The position numbers were made by a program, and so were the translations under genes. Source: Candidatus Eiseniibacteriota bacterium (lineage in GTDB: Bacteria; Eisenbacteria; RBG-16-71-46; CAIMUX01; WJJG01). From it: a stretch of 64,000 nt of DNA. The stretch's first letter is position 1. Each line of letters starts with the position of its first letter. The notes beneath the pieces are model-generated. The model ran no database searches and was not told where the DNA came from. It saw only the letters and a program-made list of their open reading frames with translations. This document shows positions 1-10,932 of this stretch, in pieces. Where the stretch lies: NCBI GenBank assembly GCA_023129715.1, contig JAGMBO010000040.1:1-64000 (forward strand), in the 5' to 3' direction.

Positions 1-89
1 GCTATCGCAGGGACACGACACTAGAAGGGTGCACAACAGGAGGTTTCCGAAAGTCCTCATTGGCGCCACCGCTCTCATGCGGCGGACGG

Positions 90-1199
90 TCACCGGCCGG
101 ACCCCCGCGGCCTGCGGCAGTAGGCAAGCAACTGCTCGCCGTCTTTCGCCGCACCGTAGACATAGAGGCCATCCAGTTCCGGGCCGGAGGCCCGCAGACC
201 GGCCTCGACCCATGCCCGGATGCGGGACTTCAGCACCGTGGAGTTGAGGACCCTCGGAACAGGCCTTCCCGCGGCCAAACTCGGGCCCGCTCCCGCCGCT
301 ATCGTTGGGTCCGCACCCGCGTCCGGAGTGGGCCGGTGAGCTGCGTCGGGTGCCGTTTCCCGCCCACCTTCCGAACTCGATGCCTTCGGACTGTGATGCT
401 CCAGCCTCTGCGCCAGCCGCCGCAGCCGTGCCCGCACCGGCGCGGGGATCCATTGCCGCGGGTCAACACCGACCGCACGCTCGACGGCCACCGCGAGCCG
501 CCGCCCGGCGCGACCCTCTCGCCGGCGCCGCAATAGCGCGGGCCCGGGGATCTGCCCCTCCAACTCCACCTCAAGGAAGTGGGGCGCGAGGAAATCGCGC
601 AGTTCCTCCGGCGCGTACTCGCGCACGTGGTGGCGGTTGGGCGGGATGGTCCATCCGGGCGACACGAGACCGCGGTTCGGCGTGGAGAGCACGAGGCAAC
701 CGCCGGGGGCCAGAACCCGGCTGACCTCGCGCAGGAAGGACTCGGGATCACGCAGGTGTTCCAAGACCTCGAGGGCGACGATCACCTCGACGGCACCGGC
801 ACGCAACGGCAGGCGACCCAGATCCCCTGCGGCGTACCGGACGCGCGCAGCGCCGGTGGTTGCCCCCTCGGAGGCGATCGCTGCAGCCGTTCGCGGAGCG
901 TCACGTTCGACATCGACGCCGGTCACCGAGGCCGCGCCCGCCGCGGCGAGCAGCAGAGAGCCATACCCGTACCCGCAACCACCGTCCAGGACCTTTCGCC
1001 CAACGGCCAACGGCAGTGCCCGGAGATAGCGCGATAGGTGCTCCATGGGACCCTCGGCCCGCGGGTCGAGCGGCGTGCGCTCGGGGTTGCGGTCGCCGTT
1101 TTCCCGATAGCGCTCCTGCTCGGCGCGGCCCCCCGGCGGGCGCACCACCGTTCGTGCGTACCGATTCCAGGTCCAACGGACGGATTCGCGTTCACTCAT
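90..1199 (-). CDS. class I SAM-dependent methyltransferase
   Basis: VLDGGCGYGYGSLLLAAAG...VTGVDVE motif I, EVLEHLRDPESFLREVSRVLAPGGCLVLSTPN. ATG at 1199 (MSERESVRWTWNRYART) preferred over the longer ORF. Confidence 0.85.
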   Translation of the reverse strand: MSERESVRWTWNRYARTVVRPPGGRAEQERYRENGDRNPERTPLDPRAEGPMEHLSRYLRALPLAVGRKVLDGGCGYGYGSLLLAAAGAASVTGVDVERDAPRTAAAIASEGATTGAARVRYAAGDLGRLPLRAGAVEVIVALEVLEHLRDPESFLREVSRVLAPGGCLVLSTPNRGLVSPGWTIPPNRHHVREYAPEELRDFLAPHFLEVELEGQIPGPALLRRRREGRAGRRLAVAVERAVGVDPRQWIPAPVRARLRRLAQRLEHHSPKASSSEGGRETAPDAAHRPTPDAGADPTIAAGAGPSLAAGRPVPRVLNSTVLKSRIRAWVEAGLRASGPELDGLYVYGAAKDGEQLLAYCRRPRGSGR

Positions 1200-1530
1200 G
1201 ATAGCGGTGAGCATAACCCAGGCTGGCAGCCCAAGACAGTGTAACCACCCGTCGGTCCCGAATGCGGCGATCCCCCACCCCTCTGATGGGCAGACACCCT
1301 GCTTCCCCATTCCCGAGAAGTGCATCAGAGTCCCGCTGGCCCTGCACTGACGGCGCAGATGGGGTAGTTGGGATGGACAGGTGGGAATCACAGGTGGGAA
1401 TCAGGTTGCCTCCGATGTCGGCAGACGCTATCATACTGTTGTGGCCTGGAGGCATTCAGACCACCTAGCGACTCATGTCCCTGGCCTCCGAAGAACCGTT
1501 CTCCAGCGATTGGACACAGGAGGTTCTCCC

Positions 1531-3969
1531 ATGAGCATCCGTTGCAGCTACTTCTCGTGCACTCTTCTGAGTTTGGTTCTTCTCTTCGTCATGACGTCGT
1601 TCGCTGCGGCCTTCCAGGTCATTCCCGTGCCGCAGAATCCGTCTCACCCCGCAATCCCCCATCTCGCCTACAATGACCGACCCATCCTTTTCAAGGCAAT
1701 CGCCAGGGATGCGGGCTGCGCCAGCGTTTACTTCCGTTGGGACTTCGACGGGAACGGGGTGTGGGATACGTGCCTGGGACGAACTCCGGCCATCCCCACT
1801 GGCAGCTGGTATCTGGATGATGCCTATCGAATCGACGGTGCGTGCGTCCTCCCCTACGTCGATCCTGCGGTGAGCGAGGAAAAGCTGTATATCGCCACTC
1901 TTCAGGTCGCAACTGCCGTTTCCCCCGATGGTATACCCGCCGACCCGGTCTTCGCCTCGTACTGCGTGCTTCTGGACGCTACGGTGCCAGGCCCGGAAGC
2001 GGCAGAGCAGGCGGCTGATGACGATCTGGCTGTCATGCGCATGGTCGCGATTGACGATGCTCTCTGGTACTTGCATGAGCAGATGACGCGCATCGGATCG
2101 GGCACGGCCACGATCACCGGCTACTTGGGCCCGGATTCACACCGGAGCCAAGTGACCGCGCTCTTCCTGCTGGCCATGCTCGCTCATGGCCACTACGGGG
2201 CGTATCCGGTCGGAACCTACGATCCGATGGGTCTCCCCGTCCCACCCGAATTCCTGGAGGAGAACGATTGGCGCTATGCACACGATCCCTATGCCGAAGA
2301 TGTCATTCGCGCAACCAACTACCTGCTGATGCAGATGGGCAGCTATGCGATTCCCGCGGCAGACGAGGGAGATGACGGGTATCCCGCGCTCGCCGGGACG
2401 AATGACTTGACCGGATACTACGTGAGTTCTCACCTCGGCGACGAGTTCGGCCGGGGCGGGCTAATGCTGGCTGCGCTTGCGGCCAATGGCCTGGAGGGTA
2501 CCGCGGTGCAGGTGGCATCGCCATTGGTGTCGGGCCAGCTCATGGAGTTCGTCGTCCAACAGTTCGTCGACTTCGCCGTGGCCGCGCAGAACGATGCAAC
2601 CGTGGATCCGACCCTCGTGGGGGGTTGGGGTTGGCAGCCCTGCCTCGATTGCGCGTCGAACTCCGTGGCCTCGCACATCACGAGCTTCTGGGTTCTCGGG
2701 CTGGAAACGGCCGAGCGGAAGATGGGGCCCAGCGGCGTATATGTGAATCAGCGACTCAAGACCCGTTTGCCGAACGCGGTCTACTACAACCAGCATTCCG
2801 ACGGCGGACCGCGCTACTACACGGGCGCCACCAACTCTATCTTCGAGACCGTCGGAGGGGCGATCCTCGCCTGCCGTTGGATGCAGTGGGACAGCTGGGA
2901 CACCGCCGACCCGACGCCGACGGGATATCCACATCTGGCCATCACCCGCGGCGAGGCGCGCGGGATCTACGATGACTATATCAACTACACGAATAGCCAT
3001 TGGAATATGGCGGGTGGCACGGGGAACATCTACGATCCCACCCGCGCACTCTGGAAGGACGGCCAGCCGGTCGACATCACACCCTGCTACGATGCGGACA
3101 TCTGGACTCTGTCGGGCAGCCTCCTATGCAAAGGGGCGCGGTATCGTGGAGTGACGGATCCGTTGGAGTTGATCGGTGGACACGACTGGCGACACGACTT
3201 CGCCGTCAGCCTCGTCGAGGGGCAGCATCCCCACTCAGATGCATGCCCACCGTACCTCTGGTTCGACTTCTTTCACGAACCGGGGGCTTCCCTGGTCGGG
3301 GCCTACCTGGGAGATCGGGGTGCAACGGCACATGCCGTGCTCATGGCCGCAACGGAGAACATGGCCCCCGTCGCCGTACTCGGCGCCTCGCCCTGTCATG
3401 GGGGTGAATGCTCGAGCGATTGCTGTGTCGACACACAGACCGATGTCGCTTTCGCCGCGGGAGCCTATGATTCCGACGGCCTGATTGTCGAGGCCAGCCT
3501 CGACTTCGGCGACGGGAGTCCACCGGTCGAGATAGCGCCTCCCGAAGACGTGGTCTACTACCGCTACACGTCTGCAGGCATCTTTCCAGCGGTATTGACC
3601 GCTACTGATGATGAAGGCGCTACTCGTGCCGATACGCTGGTGATGGAGGTGGAGGAACCCAGTGAGGTGCTCCCGGAATCGCTCCCGAGGCGCTATCGCC
3701 TTTATGCATCTCGGCCGAATCCGTTCAGCCCGCGTACGGTAATCGCGTACGAGCTCCCCGAAGCCGTACCGGTGACAATTGAGATCCTCGATATCACCGG
3801 ACGGGCCGTCCGGACGTTGGTCGATGGGGCGCGTGAGCCCGCCGGCCACCGGCAGATCCTCTGGGACGGGCGTGATCACCGCGGCCAGGCGCTCCCCTCC
3901 GGCGTCTATTTCTGCCGCATCCATGCAGGACCCTATCGTGAGACGCGAAGGCTGATTCGGAGCCGGTAG
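1531..3969 (+). CDS. secreted protein, possible alpha/alpha-toroid repeats, PKD domain, FlgD-like C-terminal module
   Basis: AGGAGG upstream of ATG 1531, signal peptide MSIRCSYFSCTLLSLVLLFVMTSFAAA, PKD-like DGLIVEASLDFGDGSPP, C-term GRAVRTLVDG...WDGRDHRGQALPSGVYFCRI. Confidence 0.8.
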   Translation: MSIRCSYFSCTLLSLVLLFVMTSFAAAFQVIPVPQNPSHPAIPHLAYNDRPILFKAIARDAGCASVYFRWDFDGNGVWDTCLGRTPAIPTGSWYLDDAYRIDGACVLPYVDPAVSEEKLYIATLQVATAVSPDGIPADPVFASYCVLLDATVPGPEAAEQAADDDLAVMRMVAIDDALWYLHEQMTRIGSGTATITGYLGPDSHRSQVTALFLLAMLAHGHYGAYPVGTYDPMGLPVPPEFLEENDWRYAHDPYAEDVIRATNYLLMQMGSYAIPAADEGDDGYPALAGTNDLTGYYVSSHLGDEFGRGGLMLAALAANGLEGTAVQVASPLVSGQLMEFVVQQFVDFAVAAQNDATVDPTLVGGWGWQPCLDCASNSVASHITSFWVLGLETAERKMGPSGVYVNQRLKTRLPNAVYYNQHSDGGPRYYTGATNSIFETVGGAILACRWMQWDSWDTADPTPTGYPHLAITRGEARGIYDDYINYTNSHWNMAGGTGNIYDPTRALWKDGQPVDITPCYDADIWTLSGSLLCKGARYRGVTDPLELIGGHDWRHDFAVSLVEGQHPHSDACPPYLWFDFFHEPGASLVGAYLGDRGATAHAVLMAATENMAPVAVLGASPCHGGECSSDCCVDTQTDVAFAAGAYDSDGLIVEASLDFGDGSPPVEIAPPEDVVYYRYTSAGIFPAVLTATDDEGATRADTLVMEVEEPSEVLPESLPRRYRLYASRPNPFSPRTVIAYELPEAVPVTIEILDITGRAVRTLVDGAREPAGHRQILWDGRDHRGQALPSGVYFCRIHAGPYRETRRLIRSR

Positions 3970-4187
3970 GCAGAAGGAGCATCGTGGTTTCGATCCTTGT
4001 GCCTGTCGGTCCCGGGAATTCCATCGCTGTGGCTCCCAACAACTCCATCGACCTGCGTTTCCTGGAGTTGCTCCGGTCAGAGAATCGGCTGATCGACTAC
4101 CCTGCGCCGTTCCTTGCCAAACCCGTGCCCGAGTTCGCATTCTCCTCGTCTCGCCCCTTCCCATCGCACACAGCCGCGGAGGTTCTT

Positions 4188-4224
4188 CCATGAATATTGA
4201 GGTTTCCGCTCCGAATATTCATGG
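4188..4224. repeat. perfect 11-bp inverted repeat, 15-nt spacer
   Basis: CCATGAATATT (4188-4198) and AATATTCATGG (4214-4224), 13 nt before the ATG of the ATPase remnant. Confidence 0.8.
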
Positions 4225-4237
4225 ATACCATGGAGCC

Positions 4238-4950
4238 ATGATTCAGCGACTCACCTACACGCAGAGGATCTCCACTGCTCTCAAGCGGGCCCTGATCGTC
4301 GCGTTGCTCGGGGCACGGCAGTGCGGCAAGACGACCCTGGCGGGATTGATCTCCTAAGAACATCCGGCCACGTCTTTCGATCTCGAATCCCCTCAGGATA
4401 TCGCCCGGCTCCAGAACCCGGAGTCGGCCCTTTCGGCCATCCGAGGCCTTGTAATCATCGACGAGATCCAACGCAAGCCCGAGCTGTTCGAAGTCCTCCG
4501 TGTGCTCGTAGACCGCGAGGGCGCCCCGGGGCGCTTCCTCATTCTAGGCAGCGCGTCGCCACAGCTCATCGAGGGAGTCTCCGAATCGCTCGCCGGGCGC
4601 GTGGAGTTCGTCGATCTCGGAGGACTCAATCTCGATGAGGTCGGCGCGCAATCACTGGTCCGCCTGTGGATCCGCGGCGGCTTCCCGCGTTCATTCCTGG
4701 CAGCAACCGATGAGGACAGTCAGGCCTGGCGCGAGGGTTTCATCCGCACCTTCCTCGAAAGGGATGTCCCTCAATTGGGAATCTCGATCCCGGCGCCCGC
4801 CATGCGCCGCTTCTGGACGATGTTGGCGCACTACCACGGACAGACATGGAACGCGTCCGAGCTGGCGCGATCTATGGGCCTCGATGGCAAGACGGCCAGA
4901 GGCTACCTGGATGTTCTGACAGGGACCTTGGTCGGAGCCGAGCATGCAGC
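4238..4950 (+). pseudogene. AAA_14/DUF4143-type ATPase, interrupted and C-terminally truncated
   Basis: One frame reads [94 protein letters not shown]...[66 protein letters not shown] at 4355-4357; recognisable homology ends near 4925-4950. Confidence 0.8.
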
Positions 4951-5014
4951 ATGCCCGGGGCGACCCGCTCGGATCGCCCGGGCTCATGCTGGAGGAAGCC
5001 TCGGATCACTGAGT

Positions 5015-7429
5015 CTAGTCCGCCAGCACCATCGTGTGTCGGCTCTCGCCATCGGCCGCGCGGATCAGGCACTGATAGACACCCGCGGCGACCCTCCAAC
5101 CACCGTCATCGCGACCATCCCAGCGGATGACCTGCGGGCCCACTTCGCGACGGCCGCTGGCGAGCATCCGCACCTGGCGGCCGGCCACATCCACGATGCG
5201 TACATCCAGCTCTCCGGCTGCCGGCATCTCGAAACGGATCGAGGTCCAGTCCCGGAAGGGATTGGGCATGCTCGCACCGAACGGCACGTGCACTGTCGGA
5301 AACGCCTCGACACTCTGGCTGCCCGGGCAAGGATCCCAGGTGCCCGAGTCGTTGGGGACCGCCTGCCGATGGTAGACGCCCTCCGAGGTCGCGGCATAGA
5401 GCTCGCGGTCGGAACTGGACGGCCAGGGAGGCGCGATGTCGAGCCTCCGGACCTCCACATCGGGCGGCAGCCCTTCGCCCTGCTCGATCCAGTGTTGCCC
5501 GCTATCTTCGGTGACGTAAACCTGCCCGGCACCGTTGGCGTCCGCGGCCACCGCCCAGAGCCAGCAGGGCATCTCGGGGTGGATCACCAGATCCTGCACA
5601 CCCACACAGGCGATCCCAGTGCTTGCCGCCACCCAAGTGTGGCCGCCGTCTCCGCTGCGGTAGACACCCGTGGATGTCCCGGCATAGATCCCGGTGTCGC
5701 TGGAGTAGTTCACGACCAGACACCGAATGGCGGCACCGATGTTGCTGCGATGCTCCAAGGTGACGCCCCCGTCCCTGCTGGCCAGGAACTCACCCTCTTC
5801 GCCGCCGAAGTAGAGAAGGTCGGGCGTGCTAGAATCGACGGCCAGGCAAGTGAGATCGTAGGGCAGCTCCGTGGCGCTCTCGTCCCAGGTCACGCCTCCA
5901 TCCTCGCTGCGCAGTACGAAGGAGAGCCAGCCCTGAATCCAATCGTAGTACACGCCCGTGCCATAGACGCGATCGGGAAGCGACGGAGCGGAGGCGAGAT
6001 CACACAGCCGCGCCTCGCCCGGGAACACGTAGCGGCTCGACCAGGTGTAGCCCCAATCGTCACTGCGCAGAATCCGAGACTCGTAGAAGTCGGCATCGAC
6101 CAGTTCCCGCCAGCCATCGCTGTCAGCGGTCGGCAAGTAGGCGAGGCCTAGCAGAAAGACGCCCGCCGCGGGGTTGACGATATCCCCTCTTCCGGAGAGG
6201 GGGTTGCTACGCAGGGTCGTCGACCATGTGAAGCCACCGTCGGGGGAGATCTCGGGGGTGCCCATGGAACTCAGGGCGCAGAGGAAGCCCTCGGGCGTGG
6301 CACAGATCACCCGATTCAGCGAGCGCGCGGGCTGCCAGCTACTCATCTGGCGCCAGTGCTGCCCCCCGTCGCTCGTCTGGAAGAAGCCGGCATCGTATTC
6401 GCCCGCATAGATGCAGTCGGGCACGAGCGGATCGAGGGTCAGCCGCGTGTACCACATGTCGGTCACCCAGATGCCGTTGTTCTGCGGCGCCCAGGCGTAC
6501 CCCCCATCCTCGGAATACCAGACACCACTCACGCGCCGCGAGATCCAGATGCGATCGGGCTCGGTCGGGTGGAGGGCGATCGACTGGATGTCTTGCGCCA
6601 GGTTCGGCAGGGTCGCGATCGTGCTCCAGGTCTCGCCGCCGTCGGTGCTCATTAAGAAGTAGGGAGAGCCGCCGGCATAGAGGACGTCGGGATCGGTCTC
6701 GGACATCGCGAGCGAATAGATGGGCGTGCCATTGAATACCTGCCGCCAGGTGTCGCCGCCATCGCTGCTCTTGTAAATACCGCGATGCGTCGGGTAGAGG
6801 GCAACGCAGGAGAAGAAGACAATCTTGGGCTCGCAGGGATGGATGACAATCTCGGTGATGTTGCCGGCCTCGGGGCTAGTCAGGGGCAGCACGTTCGTCC
6901 AGGTATCGCCCCGGTCGATGCTGCGATAGAGCTTGCCCCCGCTGCAGCACCGGCCTGCCCCCGCATAGACGACATCGGGGTCGGATGGAGCAATCGTGAT
7001 CGTTCCGATCGCCGGGCGGTCGATCCCGTTCTGGCAAGGTTGCCAGCTCCCACCCCCGTCGAGGGAACGGTAGAGCCCGGTGTCGCCGCCGGTGCGAATT
7101 GCATCCCGCCCGACGAAGACGACCTCCGGATCGAACAGGTGCGTCTCGACGGCGTAGAGATTGGATTCGCGGAAGATCTCCTCCCAGGACTCGCCGTAGT
7201 CCATGCTCTTGTAGATGAAGCTCGATGGCCACGGTGCATCGTGATTGTGGACACAGGCATAGAACGTGGGAATCGTCGGAGCGCCGTAGCTGAGCGCGAT
7301 CTCGAACCCCCGGCCGCCGGCCGGCTGCTTGGCCGTGGGGGCCCATGGGTCCGCCGACGCGCCGGGTGCGTACAATGCGGCCGCCAGGAAACAGACGACT
7401 ACCAGGAATGCTGTCGGCATGCCCTTCAT
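5015..7429 (-). CDS. secreted BNR/Ycf48-like beta-propeller protein with FlgD-like C-terminal module
   Basis: Signal peptide [26 protein letters not shown], repeated SxDGGxTW motifs, C-term [10 protein letters not shown]...[27 protein letters not shown] upstream. Confidence 0.85.
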   Translation of the reverse strand: MKGMPTAFLVVVCFLAAALYAPGASADPWAPTAKQPAGGRGFEIALSYGAPTIPTFYACVHNHDAPWPSSFIYKSMDYGESWEEIFRESNLYAVETHLFDPEVVFVGRDAIRTGGDTGLYRSLDGGGSWQPCQNGIDRPAIGTITIAPSDPDVVYAGAGRCCSGGKLYRSIDRGDTWTNVLPLTSPEAGNITEIVIHPCEPKIVFFSCVALYPTHRGIYKSSDGGDTWRQVFNGTPIYSLAMSETDPDVLYAGGSPYFLMSTDGGETWSTIATLPNLAQDIQSIALHPTEPDRIWISRRVSGVWYSEDGGYAWAPQNNGIWVTDMWYTRLTLDPLVPDCIYAGEYDAGFFQTSDGGQHWRQMSSWQPARSLNRVICATPEGFLCALSSMGTPEISPDGGFTWSTTLRSNPLSGRGDIVNPAAGVFLLGLAYLPTADSDGWRELVDADFYESRILRSDDWGYTWSSRYVFPGEARLCDLASAPSLPDRVYGTGVYYDWIQGWLSFVLRSEDGGVTWDESATELPYDLTCLAVDSSTPDLLYFGGEEGEFLASRDGGVTLEHRSNIGAAIRCLVVNYSSDTGIYAGTSTGVYRSGDGGHTWVAASTGIACVGVQDLVIHPEMPCWLWAVAADANGAGQVYVTEDSGQHWIEQGEGLPPDVEVRRLDIAPPWPSSSDRELYAATSEGVYHRQAVPNDSGTWDPCPGSQSVEAFPTVHVPFGASMPNPFRDWTSIRFEMPAAGELDVRIVDVAGRQVRMLASGRREVGPQVIRWDGRDDGGWRVAAGVYQCLIRAADGESRHTMVLAD

Positions 7430-7593
7430 GGGATCCTCCTGTTGGTTGATCTCCGATCGTCGTGCGACGGGCGTCTGGTCAATGGTGCGTCAGCCACGCT
7501 CAGGGGAGTGGAGTCCGAGTGTCCGGGGCTGCTCGCGCAGGCGCCGCTCTCTTCGCTGACCGGCGGTCATGGACATGACGTCGCCCCTGTGGC

Positions 7594-7652
7594 CGCCTGT
7601 CTCTCTGCAGGGGTTTGGTTGCGGCGCGGCGCAGGATATTGAATGGGGCGCC
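7594..7652. repeat. degenerate dispersed repeat, copy A (toxin-remnant-like)
   Basis: CGCCTGTCTCTCTGCAGGGGTTTGGTTGCGGCGCGGCGCAGGATATTGA closely matches 26864-26922; minus strand reads FNILRRAATKPLQR. Confidence 0.6.
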
Positions 7653-7867
7653 GGCTCATTGTTCCTCGCCCACCGGCGGCAGGACTCCGCCCGCAGGCAC
7701 GCCGTTTGGCGTTTGCGGAACCGACCGCGAGCGGGGAGCCCTGGCGAGGGGTCGTGACGGCAAGAGGGCCTGCGAACTGCCTAAGTCAAAGAATGATAGG
7801 GGTTTCGGCGTTCCAGCAAAGACAGCCTTGACGCCATCGCGCATTAGGACACATAATAGTACAGATT

Positions 7868-8698
7868 ATGAGTGAAAGGGGGCTTCGGATGAGAGCGACC
7901 GCACGCTCCGTCCTGCCAGCCGTCGGGGTTCTGTTCGTGATTGTGGGTCTTCTGCCCATTGTCGATGCTGCGGCCCAGACCCCGCAGACCTTCACGACCG
8001 ACCTCGGCTTGGCTGACTGCCGCTTGCGACTCTGGATCGTGAACTCCGCGACCGATGACCTGCTCGACTGCGAAGCGGCCCTTGGCGTCGTTCCTCCATT
8101 CCTCGAGAATGTGAACCTTGTGTACGTACCCGCTTCCGTGCCTGCCGGGATGATGCGGTGGGTCGAAGTCCGTTTCGACACGCCCGCGAGCTATGACGGA
8201 TTCGATTCCGGGGATCTCGAGGTTGAGCTGCAATTCGTCCTCGGCGATAGCCTCATCCAGCTCACCGAGAGTCATCCAATAAAGCTTCGACATCATCTCG
8301 TGGGCGGGGATTGCGTCACCACGGTCCAATACGAGACCGGCCATCCGCGCGTGTTCCCCTATGCCAGTGCCGTTCCTGACGACGAGTCCTCCCCGGGGGT
8401 CCAGGGGAACGCGCCTCGACATGCCTTCATGGGGCAGAGCTTCCCGAATCCCGCCGTGCGGTCCGATCTGCGGATTCCATTCGGGCTGCCTCAGAAAACG
8501 ATCGTCTCGCTTCGTGTGTATGATCTCTCCGGACGTCTTGTCCGGACGCTGCACGATCAGGAGTTCCCGGCCGGGTACCATATCCTCACTTGGGATGGGT
8601 GCGACAATGACGGTGGCCGTGTTTCTTCTGGTGTCTACTTCTACGAACTCGCCCTTCCCAAGCAGACGATGCGCCGCTCGCTGATCCTGCTGAGGTAA
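7868..8698 (+). CDS. secreted protein with FlgD-like C-terminal module
   Basis: N-terminal hydrophobic segment VLPAVGVLFVIVGLLPIVDAAAQ; C-term GRLVRTLHDQEFPAGYHILTWDGCDNDGGRVSSGVYFYEL. Confidence 0.75.
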   Translation: MSERGLRMRATARSVLPAVGVLFVIVGLLPIVDAAAQTPQTFTTDLGLADCRLRLWIVNSATDDLLDCEAALGVVPPFLENVNLVYVPASVPAGMMRWVEVRFDTPASYDGFDSGDLEVELQFVLGDSLIQLTESHPIKLRHHLVGGDCVTTVQYETGHPRVFPYASAVPDDESSPGVQGNAPRHAFMGQSFPNPAVRSDLRIPFGLPQKTIVSLRVYDLSGRLVRTLHDQEFPAGYHILTWDGCDNDGGRVSSGVYFYELALPKQTMRRSLILLR

Positions 8699-8733
8699 CA
8701 CCGATGACGCGTAACTCCACAGAGCGGGTGGTA

Positions 8734-8759
8734 ACTCCCCTGGCGGTCGCCAAGGGAGT
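8734..8759. other. near-perfect hairpin between two surface-protein genes
   Basis: ACTCCCCTGGCG-GT-CGCCAAGGGAGT, 12-bp stem with one mismatch; no U-tract. Confidence 0.5.
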
Positions 8760-8798
8760 CCGGGTAGTGATGTAGTGACGGTGACAAGGGGATTCGCC

Positions 8799-10904
8799 AT
8801 GAAGTGTAGCGCGCTAGCCCCTCGGACGGCGCTCCGGAGCTGGAGTATTGGCCATGCCAGCACGTGGCTTGCCGGGGCAGCGATCGTCCTGTCACTCCTG
8901 GTGACGGTGTCATCAGCATCTGGTGACAGTGGCTTTCACAGCCCTGGGTTCAGCCATGCCCCGGGTGTCGTCAAGCACGGGCCGGAAGCCACGCGAGATC
9001 GCGATACCTATGTACACCTGTACCACGACGATGGAACGTACGAGAATGCCTACGCCTGGTCTGACTTCACCGTCGCCCCACCGGATACGGGAGCCTTCGC
9101 AGAGTACTTCGATACCCCGGGCATTCTCGAGACCGTGATCTTCGGCCTCTCCCAGGCGGGAGGGCAGACGAATCAGACGATGGACATCGTCATCTGGACT
9201 GACGAGGGGGGGAATCCTGGGGAGGTCCTCTACTGTTTCCCCGGCTACAACCCCGGGCCGGTTGCAGTGTGGCCGGAGGTCTCCTTCCACGAAGTGTCTC
9301 TTGGCTTCGTCGAGATCATGGGCCCGCATTTCATCGGTTTCTGGCCCAACTGGCCGGGAGAGGACTTCGGCTGGTACATCGCGGCTGACGAGAACGGACC
9401 CGGGGGGGGAGCACCCCGGACGAACATCCTGGCAGGCCAGGACTTCCCTGCGGGATGGCAGCATCCCAATGTCATCCCACCGGCGATTGCCTGCCAAGCT
9501 CTGGCGATCCAGGAAGTGCTGTTTCCCTTCCCTGCCGAGGTGGCACATGACACCTATGAGTACTCTCCGGCTCTCTGTGGGGAGTTCGAGGAGTATGTCG
9601 ACACCCGTCTGGCCTGGGACGACTATCAGGCCTGGAATGGAGTCGAAGGCTGCCTGCCAGAGTTCGATACCAGTGGTCCTGACGTCGTCTACTTCGTGGC
9701 GCTTCCCGACAGCGGGGTCTTCTCGGCAACGCTCTACGATGACACCGGGGTGGGAGTCATCTACCTCGTCGAGAACCCCACGAAACCCGCGCAGAGCTGT
9801 CTTGACGGCGTTCCCTCGGCCACCGAACTCGTCTACGCGAACTACTCGGGGCAGACGCAGGAACTCTATCTGATTGTCGATTCTCCCTATGCCGCCGGCC
9901 TTACCGGATACCTCTGGGGCTATCTCGATGGCTATGTTTCCTTGGTTGACTGGAACTGGCTAGTCTCCGTTGTGTCTGAGGTACCGACGACGACAACCTC
10001 GACGACCACGACCACCACCACCACGACCACATCGACGACCGAGACGACCACGTCGACGACGACCACGACGACGACGACCACGACGACGACATCCACGACG
10101 ACATCTACCACGACCACGACGACTGTTTCAACGACCACCGAGACGACCACCGAGACAACCACCACAACGAGCATTACATCGAGCGAGACCAGTACAACGA
10201 CCGAAGCAACGACGACATCGACTGGATCCACGACGACAACGACGACTGTCTCGACCACCTCGACGACGATTCAGCCCACAACCACTGCTGCGACTACGAC
10301 GTCGACCTCTACGGCAACGACCTCGAGCACCACCTGCACGACAACCACAGTCACAACGACGACCTCGACGAGCGAGACGGTTACAACGACCACGACGACT
10401 ACGACCACGACGAGCACGACCACATGCGCTCGATGGACCAATGGCACGCAGACCCTGAATGCTACCGGGCTGGGCTATGGTCTGCGCGTGGGGGTTCACT
10501 GGCAGAGCTCATCGGGCAAGCTGGCCGACCTGGCAGGCGACGATCTGCGAGAGGTCGTCGACTACACGCGCAACGATTGGGGAGCAACACCGTCTCGGGT
10601 GATCATCGAGGTGCCCGGGATCGGCAGTGCAGGTCAGGCGGTGGATACGCATCGGATCGGTCCCGCAGGCGTACCACTGGAACCGGTCCGCGAGCGTCTG
10701 CCGGCTTACATGATCGCGTCCCAGCGATACGAATGGGATTGCCATGATGGCAACGGATGGCACAACCTGATGAACAACACGATCGAGCGCAAACTGTGGC
10801 GGCCTGCGGCCGGAGTGCGCTTCACGACGACCAAGAGCGGGCCCGGGGGGCCGTTCGTCTCGACGGAGGTCTACGCCGGACCGCCGACGACGACAAGCTT
10901 ATAG
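8799..10904 (+). CDS. secreted protein with long Thr-rich low-complexity stalk
   Basis: Signal-like N-terminus; about 150 residues of TTTTSTTTTT from about 9985 to 10430; globular segments on both sides. Confidence 0.75.
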   Translation: MKCSALAPRTALRSWSIGHASTWLAGAAIVLSLLVTVSSASGDSGFHSPGFSHAPGVVKHGPEATRDRDTYVHLYHDDGTYENAYAWSDFTVAPPDTGAFAEYFDTPGILETVIFGLSQAGGQTNQTMDIVIWTDEGGNPGEVLYCFPGYNPGPVAVWPEVSFHEVSLGFVEIMGPHFIGFWPNWPGEDFGWYIAADENGPGGGAPRTNILAGQDFPAGWQHPNVIPPAIACQALAIQEVLFPFPAEVAHDTYEYSPALCGEFEEYVDTRLAWDDYQAWNGVEGCLPEFDTSGPDVVYFVALPDSGVFSATLYDDTGVGVIYLVENPTKPAQSCLDGVPSATELVYANYSGQTQELYLIVDSPYAAGLTGYLWGYLDGYVSLVDWNWLVSVVSEVPTTTTSTTTTTTTTTTSTTETTTSTTTTTTTTTTTTSTTTSTTTTTTVSTTTETTTETTTTTSITSSETSTTTEATTTSTGSTTTTTTVSTTSTTIQPTTTAATTTSTSTATTSSTTCTTTTVTTTTSTSETVTTTTTTTTTTSTTTCARWTNGTQTLNATGLGYGLRVGVHWQSSSGKLADLAGDDLREVVDYTRNDWGATPSRVIIEVPGIGSAGQAVDTHRIGPAGVPLEPVRERLPAYMIASQRYEWDCHDGNGWHNLMNNTIERKLWRPAAGVRFTTTKSGPGGPFVSTEVYAGPPTTTSL

Positions 10905-10932
10905 GCCGCGGCAGGCGGGGAGGTTCGGCACG

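Noticed and set aside
4355-4357. TAA in the ATPase as a recoding event
   Set aside because: No known bacterial recoding of UAA fits and the gene is also truncated, so decay is simpler.
4502-6151. 549-aa plus-strand ORF in the track
   Set aside because: Only the first ~145 codons are real (ATPase remnant). The rest is antisense to the BNR protein gene and looks like GC-driven open frame.
9932-10258. 108-aa minus-strand poly-Val ORF
   Set aside because: Mirror image of the Thr-rich codons (ACG/ACC read as CGT/GGT-phase GTC/GTG); no start context or independent features.
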